11,162 nucleotides of DNA from Paludibacter sp. (GTDB lineage: Bacteria > Bacteroidota > Bacteroidia > Bacteroidales > Paludibacteraceae). The stretch covers positions 1-11,162 of the forward strand of contig JANJXE010000436.1 in assembly GCA_024709185.1 (NCBI GenBank), read 5' to 3'. Of the stretch, positions 7,136 through 11,162 are shown piece after piece. Position 1 is the stretch's first letter. Each line of letters starts with the position of its first letter. The position numbers and the translations under genes are program-made. The notes below the pieces were generated by a model that did no database searches, was not told the DNA's origin, and saw only the letters and a program-made list of their open reading frames with translations.

Positions 7136-7166
7136 CAAAAGTAATTTTTTTTGACGAAAACACAAA
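7136..7166 (-). promoter_or_regulatory. Consensus promoter of the DUF4954 gene
   Basis: On the minus strand TTTG (plus-strand CAAA at 7163-7166), 19 bases, then TACTTTTG (plus-strand 7136-7143). This is an exact match to the Bacteroidota TTTG-N19-TAnnTTTG promoter. The expected leader before the ATG at 7089 is about 40 nt. Confidence 0.8.
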
Positions 7167-7189
7167 ATTCAAGAAATAATAGCGTATAT

Positions 7190-7220
7190 TTTGTCAATTA
7201 AAAAAAAACATCTATTTTTG
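7190..7220 (+). promoter_or_regulatory. Consensus promoter of rpmH
   Basis: TTTG at 7190-7193, 19 bases, then TATTTTTG at 7213-7220 followed by CAG: an exact match to the Bacteroidota TTTG-N19-TAnnTTTG promoter. Transcription would begin near 7225, giving a leader of about 35-40 nt before the rpmH ATG. The -33 elements of this promoter and of the divergent DUF4954 promoter are only about 23 bases apart. Confidence 0.85.
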
Positions 7221-7261
7221 CAGTCCCAAAATTCAGATTATTAATGTAATACATAAGAGCA

Positions 7262-7420
7262 ATGAAAAGGACATTCCAACCTTCGAACAGAAAAAGAAGA
7301 AACAAACACGGATTCCGTGAAAGAATGGCAACAGCTAACGGCCGTAGAGTGTTGGCTGCCCGTCGTGCCAAAGGCAGAAAGAAATTAACCGTTGCCGATG
7401 AAGGTCGCCACAAAATGTAA
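7262..7420 (+). CDS. rpmH: 50S ribosomal protein L34 (bL34)
   Basis: This short gene encodes 52 residues beginning [20 protein letters not shown] and continuing [20 protein letters not shown] to [12 protein letters not shown]. This is the complete bL34 pattern (MKRTFQPS, KHGFRxRMxTxxGRxVLxxRRxKGRxxL) and includes the acidic/basic C-terminal extension seen in Bacteroidota. bL34 is a small basic protein of the large ribosomal subunit that binds 23S rRNA. In many bacteria rpmH lies with rnpA near dnaA; neither is in this window. Here it is a single-gene unit: consensus promoter at 7190-7220 and a strong terminator 23 bases after the stop. The leader has no clear Shine-Dalgarno, which is usual in this phylum. 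Confidence 0.98.
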   Translation: MKRTFQPSNRKRRNKHGFRERMATANGRRVLAARRAKGRKKLTVADEGRHKM

Positions 7421-7443
7421 TTTTCAGATTGCCTGAAAGAACT

Positions 7444-7486
7444 AAAAAAGTAAAAACGAATCAACAGTTTTTACTTTTTTTGTTTT
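7444..7486 (+). terminator. Intrinsic terminator after rpmH
   Basis: A perfect 14-base-pair stem: AAAAAAGTAAAAAC (7444-7457) pairs with GTTTTTACTTTTTT (7467-7480) around a 9-base loop, followed by TGTTTT. The stem is A/T-rich but uninterrupted, and its 3' arm supplies the U-tract. The symmetry (A-tract before, T-tract after) could also let it act on transcription coming from the right. It separates rpmH from the downstream PASTA-rluD-ddl unit. Confidence 0.88.
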
Positions 7487-7525
7487 ATACCTACTGATGT
7501 TTTCAGCTAATCCATAATTTTTGAT

Positions 7526-7533
7526 TATTTTTG
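7526..7533 (+). promoter_or_regulatory. Candidate -7 box for the PASTA-rluD-ddl unit
   Basis: TATTTTTG followed by GCAG matches TAnnTTTG and lies 39 bases before the PASTA gene ATG. The -33 position is poor: TTTC at 7501-7504 is 21 bases upstream. A promoter here is expected because the terminator at 7444-7480 cuts the unit off from rpmH. Confidence 0.5.
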
Positions 7534-7572
7534 GCAGTTGAATGCAACATATAACGCAATTTTAGTATACGA

Positions 7573-8409
7573 ATGGATTTTAAGTCGCTCTGGAACGAAA
7601 GTATAGTTGGTTTTATTTTAAAGCGTGTGCTACTGGCATCCGGTTTAGTACTTGTGCTTACCTGGGGTACGCTCTTGGTGCTCGATGAGTATACACGTCT
7701 GGGTGAAGCTGTTCCTGTGCCCGACCTGCGTGGTTTATACGAAGAAGAAGCAGCCTCATTGCTTCGTTCACAGGATTTATATATACAGGTTATTGACTCG
7801 GTACACGAAAAGAACAAAGCCCTGGGTACCATCATCGAGCAGATCCCGGCTCCGGGTTCGTCGGTGAAGAAAAACCGTTCGATTTTTCTGATTCTCAATA
7901 AACGTCAGTCGAAAACGATTCCCATGCCCGAGGTAAACGATATTTCGTACCGTCAGGCCGATGCATTGCTGCGTTCGCTGGGTCTTAAAGTAGGGTATGT
8001 ACAATACCGTCCCTCCGAATTCAAGGATCTGGTAATCGATGTACATTACAACGGCCAGCATATTGAACCCGGAACCCGTCTTCCTGAAGGAAGTTCGGTG
8101 GTACTGGTTGTTGGAAGCGGTTTTGGAGAAGCATCCGCAACAGTTCCGTTTTTACTGGGAACATCCCTAGCCAGTGCCCGCTCAGGTGCTGTAGCTTCCT
8201 CATTTATTGTGGGTTCGGTTAACTACGACGAGCCACCGCTGGGCGATGAAGAATTATACCGCGTTTACCGTCAGGAGCCGTCGGCCGGAGAGCAAATGGC
8301 CGAAGGTACCCGCATCAATATATGGCTTACCAAAGATTCGTACCTAATTGAAGAAGCCCTTAAACAAGGATCGAAGCAAAGCGGGGAAGAGGAAGAAGCC
8401 TTTTTTTAA
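7573..8409 (+). CDS. Membrane-anchored protein with three PASTA domains
   Basis: The 278-residue protein has a short cytoplasmic N-terminus, one transmembrane segment at about residues 12-37 (VGFILKRVLLASGLVLVLTW), and three PASTA domains outside. These lie at about 46-110 (VPVPDLRGLYEEEAASLL ... IIEQIPAPGSSVKKN), 116-182 (IPMPEVNDISYRQADALL ... EPGTRLPEGSSVVLVVG) and 190-254 (TVPFLLGTSLASARS ... QEPSAGEQMAEGTRINIWL). The tail is acidic (GEEEEAFF). PASTA domains bind peptidoglycan fragments or beta-lactams in Ser/Thr kinases and some PBPs, but no kinase or transpeptidase domain is present here. It is therefore a free-standing PASTA protein, a type common in Bacteroidota. It precedes rluD by 15 bases and is two genes from ddl, which supports a cell-wall link. 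A role in sensing or binding peptidoglycan is inferred. Confidence 0.92.
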   Translation: MDFKSLWNESIVGFILKRVLLASGLVLVLTWGTLLVLDEYTRLGEAVPVPDLRGLYEEEAASLLRSQDLYIQVIDSVHEKNKALGTIIEQIPAPGSSVKKNRSIFLILNKRQSKTIPMPEVNDISYRQADALLRSLGLKVGYVQYRPSEFKDLVIDVHYNGQHIEPGTRLPEGSSVVLVVGSGFGEASATVPFLLGTSLASARSGAVASSFIVGSVNYDEPPLGDEELYRVYRQEPSAGEQMAEGTRINIWLTKDSYLIEEALKQGSKQSGEEEEAFF

Positions 8410-8410
8410 T

Positions 8411-8416
8411 AGGAGG
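8411..8416 (+). promoter_or_regulatory. Strong Shine-Dalgarno deciding the GTG start of the RluD-like gene
   Basis: AGGAGG, 8 bases before GTG at 8425, is the full anti-Shine-Dalgarno complement. Such a site is uncommon in Bacteroidota messages and supports the GTG start, since no ATG is available nearby in frame. Confidence 0.75.
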
Positions 8417-8424
8417 ATTTATAC

Positions 8425-9522
8425 GTGCCGGAAGAAGTGTTAACTACTGAAGAATTTGATGACAGGGATGATTTATTGTTCGAAGAGTTGGACAATGAAT
8501 TACCCGAAGAACAGGAACTCTTTGAGCACTATCGTTTTGTGGTGGATAAGGGCCAGTCGATGCTCCGTATCGATAAATACCTGGTCAATATTATGGCGAG
8601 CATTTCGCGCAACCGCATTCAGGATGCTGCCGGAGCCGGAAATATCCGTGTGAACGACTATCCGGTAAAACCCAGTTATCGCGTAAAACCGGGAGATGTG
8701 ATTACCATTGTACTGGCGTATCCTCCCTCCGAATTTGTAATTGTTCCCCAGGATATTCCGCTGACGATTGTTTACGAAGACGACGATATCATTTTAGTGA
8801 ATAAGCAGCCCGGTTTAGTAGTACACCCCGGTTTTGGGAATTTCGATGGTACCTTGCTCAATGCCATTGCCTGGCACCTAAAGGATAATCACAACTTCGA
8901 CCCGAACGATACGAGAGTGGGATTGGTACACCGCATCGATAAAGATACTTCGGGATTGTTGTTGATTGCCAAGTCGCCTGAAGCGAAAGCACATCTTGGC
9001 AAACAGTTTTTCGATAAAACGACACATAGGCGTTACCTGGCAATGGTTTGGGGAAATGTGAAGGAAAACGAAGGTACCATTACCGGTGCACTGGCGCGTG
9101 ATACCGTTGACCGAATGTGCTTCCGGGTGTATCCCGAAGGTGAAAATCCGTATGCAAAACATGCAGTTACCCACTATAAAGTGGTGGAACGCTTCGGTTT
9201 TGCTACCCTGGTGGAATGCCGCCTCGAAACAGGTAGAACCCACCAGATAAGGGTACACATGAAACACATTGGCCATACCTTGTTCAACGATGAACGGTAT
9301 GGAGGAAATGTGATTCTGAAAGGAAGTACATCGGCCTATTATAAATTGTTTGTCAAAAACTGTTTTTATACCTGTCCACGGCAGGCGCTGCATGCCAAAA
9401 CATTAGGTTTTGTTCATCCACGTACCAATGAGTACATGCATTTCGATAGTGAATTGCCGGATGATTTTCAGAAATTAATTGAAATGTGGCGCGAGTATGC
9501 TCAAACGAATTTAAATTTATAA
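8425..9522 (+). CDS. rluD: RluD/RluA-family large-subunit rRNA pseudouridine synthase
   Basis: The 365-residue protein isomerises uridines of 23S rRNA to pseudouridine. An acidic N-terminal tail (about residues 1-35, EVLTTEEFDDRDDLLFEELD) leads into an S4 RNA-binding domain at about 46-100 (LRIDKYLVNIM ... IRVNDYPVKPSYRVKPGDVI). The catalytic pseudouridine-synthase-2 domain follows from about 112. Its signature VHRIDKDTSGLLLIAK holds the catalytic Asp172. The RRYLAMVWG, LETGRTHQIRVHM and LFNDERYGG motifs, and the late LHAKTLGFVHP, are also typical. RluD itself modifies helix 69 of 23S rRNA; the gene symbol follows family resemblance and RluC/RluA-type specificity is not excluded. Translation begins with GTG behind a perfect AGGAGG. 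The next gene starts 7 bases after its stop, so the two are surely co-transcribed. Confidence 0.9.
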   Translation: MPEEVLTTEEFDDRDDLLFEELDNELPEEQELFEHYRFVVDKGQSMLRIDKYLVNIMASISRNRIQDAAGAGNIRVNDYPVKPSYRVKPGDVITIVLAYPPSEFVIVPQDIPLTIVYEDDDIILVNKQPGLVVHPGFGNFDGTLLNAIAWHLKDNHNFDPNDTRVGLVHRIDKDTSGLLLIAKSPEAKAHLGKQFFDKTTHRRYLAMVWGNVKENEGTITGALARDTVDRMCFRVYPEGENPYAKHAVTHYKVVERFGFATLVECRLETGRTHQIRVHMKHIGHTLFNDERYGGNVILKGSTSAYYKLFVKNCFYTCPRQALHAKTLGFVHPRTNEYMHFDSELPDDFQKLIEMWREYAQTNLNL

Positions 9523-9529
9523 GTTGAGA

Positions 9530-10501
9530 ATGAAAAAAAAGGTAGCCATAGTAGCAGGTGGCGATTCGTCGGAAGTAGTTGTTTCGCTCAAAAGTGCAGC
9601 GGGACTGTATTCGTTTATTGATAAAAGCCGTTACGATTTGTACATCATCACCATCCGGGCCGACCGCTGGCAACTCGATATGGAAGGCTTTGAAAAGGTT
9701 CCGGTGGACAAAAACGATTTTAGTATCATAGTGAATGGTACGAAGATTAACTTCGATTTTGCATATATTACCATTCATGGCACGCCCGGTGAAAACGGAA
9801 TCCTGCAGGGTTATTTTGACTTATTGGGAATACCTTATTCCACCTGCGGAGTACTGGCGTCGGCCATCACCTTTAATAAATTTACCTGCAATCAGTACCT
9901 GAAAGGCTTTGGTGTGAAAGTTTCGGAATCGGTGTTGCTACGTCAGGGACAAACAATAAGTGCAGATGAAGTAACCACGGCCGTGGGCTATCCCTGCTTT
10001 GTAAAACCGAATGTAGGCGGTAGCAGTTTTGGCGTTACCAAGGTAAAGCTAGCTGAAGACTTGCCTATGGCAATAGAAAAAGCATTTTCAGAAGGCGAAG
10101 AGGTGATGATCGAGGCCTTTATGAAAGGCACTGAGCTCACCTGTGGAATGTACAAAACAAAGGAAAAGACGGTGGTATTTCCGGTAACCGAAGTAGTACC
10201 TCACAACGAATTTTTCGATTTCGATGCCAAGTACAAAGGTCAGGTGGAAGAGATTACACCGGCTCGTATCAGCGAAGAGCTAACACGAAGGGTGCAGCAA
10301 CTCACTGCGGCAATTTACGATATTCTGGGATGCCGCGGCATTGTTCGCATCGATTATATCGTTACAGAAGGCGAAGTGGTGCATTTGCTGGAAGTGAATA
10401 CTACTCCGGGGATGACCGAAACCAGTTTTATCCCTCAGCAGATTGCTGCCGCAGGATTAAACATCAGTGATGTGATGACCGATATCATTGAACAAAAATA
10501 A
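9530..10501 (+). CDS. ddl: D-alanine--D-alanine ligase
   Basis: Ddl joins two D-alanines with ATP, providing the dipeptide end of the peptidoglycan precursor in the cytoplasm. The 323-residue ATP-grasp enzyme has Glu15 (GGDSSE), HGTPGENGILQG (83-94), the ATP-binding KPNVGGSSFGVTKV (159-172), the omega-loop FDFDAKY with Tyr235, GIVRIDY with Arg273, and LLEVNTTPGMT with Glu288 and Asn290. Tyr235 at the omega-loop position marks a D-Ala-D-Ala enzyme, not a VanA-like D-Ala-D-Lac ligase. I chose ATG at 9530; a TTG in the same frame at 9524 would add only two residues and is less likely. PYSTCGVLASAITFNK, where many phyla have PYTG, seems normal for Bacteroidota. It sits between rluD (7-base gap) and the prenyl synthase (10-base gap). 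Confidence 0.96.
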   Translation: MKKKVAIVAGGDSSEVVVSLKSAAGLYSFIDKSRYDLYIITIRADRWQLDMEGFEKVPVDKNDFSIIVNGTKINFDFAYITIHGTPGENGILQGYFDLLGIPYSTCGVLASAITFNKFTCNQYLKGFGVKVSESVLLRQGQTISADEVTTAVGYPCFVKPNVGGSSFGVTKVKLAEDLPMAIEKAFSEGEEVMIEAFMKGTELTCGMYKTKEKTVVFPVTEVVPHNEFFDFDAKYKGQVEEITPARISEELTRRVQQLTAAIYDILGCRGIVRIDYIVTEGEVVHLLEVNTTPGMTETSFIPQQIAAAGLNISDVMTDIIEQK

Positions 10502-10511
10502 TATTGAAGGA

Positions 10512-11162
10512 ATGAAGAGCTTCGAAGAACTACTCAGGATGATTAATTCCGCACTGGAAAATCTCAGCTGGGAACGCGAACCACAGGGTTTGTACGCACC
10601 TATTGCCTATACCTTGAATTTAGGAGGAAAGCGCATCCGGCCGGCCCTTACACTTATGGCCTGTAACCTGTACAGCGAAAATGTCGAACCTGCCATTCGC
10701 CCTGCGCTGGGCATCGAGGTGTTTCATAATTTCACCCTGTTGCACGACGATATTATGGACCGGGCAACGATACGTCGTGGACAGCCTACTGTTCATGTAA
10801 AGTGGAACGATAATACCGCCATTCTGTCGGGCGATGTGATGCAGATTGCCTCGTATATGCTGGTGTCTGAATCGCCTTCTCATGTACTAAAGCCGGTGCT
10901 CGATTTATTTTCACGCACAGCGGTGGAAATTTGCGAGGGACAGCAATACGACATGGAATTTGAGCAACGCGGAGAGGTTAGTGCCACTGAATATATTGAA
11001 ATGATTCGCCTGAAAACAGCAGTTCTACTGGGCTGTGCATTGAAAACCGGAGCCATCATTGGCGGTGCAGAAACCAACGATGCCAACCATCTGTATGCCT
11101 TTGGTGAGAATATTGGTCTGGCTTTCCAATTAATGGACGATGTGCTCGATGTGTATGGTGAT
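10512..11162 (+). CDS. Trans-polyprenyl diphosphate synthase, N-terminal part (cut by right edge)
   Basis: The frame from ATG at 10512 runs open to the window end, giving 217 residues starting MKSFEELLRMINSALENLSW. The enzyme condenses isopentenyl diphosphate with allylic diphosphates, for quinone side chains or related isoprenoids. Landmarks are GGKRIRPALTLMAC (IPP binding), the first aspartate-rich motif LLHDDIMDRATIRRGQPTVH, LSGDVM, and RLKTAVLLGCALKTGA. The second aspartate-rich motif begins with FQLMDDVLDVYGD at the very end. The first motif is DDxxD with no insertion, and Phe lies five residues before it, a position often bulky in shorter-chain (GGPP-type) enzymes. Product length remains open. 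It follows ddl by 10 bases and belongs to the same unit. Confidence 0.93.
   Translation, partial: MKSFEELLRMINSALENLSWEREPQGLYAPIAYTLNLGGKRIRPALTLMACNLYSENVEPAIRPALGIEVFHNFTLLHDDIMDRATIRRGQPTVHVKWNDNTAILSGDVMQIASYMLVSESPSHVLKPVLDLFSRTAVEICEGQQYDMEFEQRGEVSATEYIEMIRLKTAVLLGCALKTGAIIGGAETNDANHLYAFGENIGLAFQLMDDVLDVYGD

Noticed and set aside
7198..7464. Minus-strand open frame of about 88 residues over rpmH
   Set aside because: It is antisense to the unmistakable rpmH gene, its promoter and its terminator, and it resembles no known protein.
8878..9393. Long minus-strand open frame inside the RluD-like gene
   Set aside because: It lies wholly antisense to a gene with full family motifs. Its length follows from the codon use of the real frame, and it shows no domain.
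9524..9529. TTG start for ddl two codons upstream of the ATG
   Set aside because: TTG is an uncommon start and adds only Met-Arg. ATG at 9530 gives the usual MKKKVAIVAGG start.

Overview
The window looks like core chromosome of a Bacteroidota bacterium, most likely Bacteroidales or a relative. Three things point there. Several starts are preceded by the Bacteroidota sigma-factor promoter pattern (TTTG, about 19 nt, TAnnTTTG), including two near-perfect copies. A large left-handed beta-helix protein of the DUF4954 type, known mainly from this phylum, is present. The genes rpmH, PASTA protein, RluD-type synthase, Ddl and polyprenyl synthase lie together. I see no mobile element, phage gene, CRISPR array, rRNA or tRNA. 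The order and assignments come from reading the sequence only.

Layout. Positions 1-323 (minus) hold the start of a tRNA-dihydrouridine synthase (DusB) cut by the left edge. It diverges from a two-gene plus-strand unit: a secreted, probably outer-membrane beta-rich protein of unknown function (403-1278) and a peptidase-U32-family protein (1278-2525). The U32 protein is probably an Fe-S RNA-modification enzyme, and its start overlaps the previous stop by one base. Convergent to this is nadA, quinolinate synthase (2535-3464, minus). A 452-base AT-rich spacer (3465-3916) follows, with repeated DnaA-box-like 9-mers; it is the most unusual stretch in the window. Next is an NAD(P)-dependent extended SDR epimerase/reductase (3917-4897, plus), whose stop overlaps the stop of the convergent DUF4954 gene (4894-7089, minus).

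From about 7090 rightward lies a housekeeping block. Back-to-back consensus promoters drive the DUF4954 gene leftward and rpmH (ribosomal protein L34, 7262-7420) rightward. rpmH ends in a strong intrinsic terminator. A tightly packed plus-strand run follows: a membrane-anchored three-PASTA protein (7573-8409), an RluD-family pseudouridine synthase with a GTG start and a textbook Shine-Dalgarno (8425-9522), D-alanine--D-alanine ligase (9530-10501), and a trans-polyprenyl diphosphate synthase cut by the right edge (10512 onward). PASTA protein, Ddl and prenyl synthase suggest an envelope/peptidoglycan theme, with RluD and L34 linking it to ribosome production.

I found no clearly new defence or mobile system. 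The best leads are the DnaA-box-like cluster, which could be a replication origin or a regulator's operator array, the uncharacterised secreted protein coupled to the U32 enzyme, and the DUF4954 protein.
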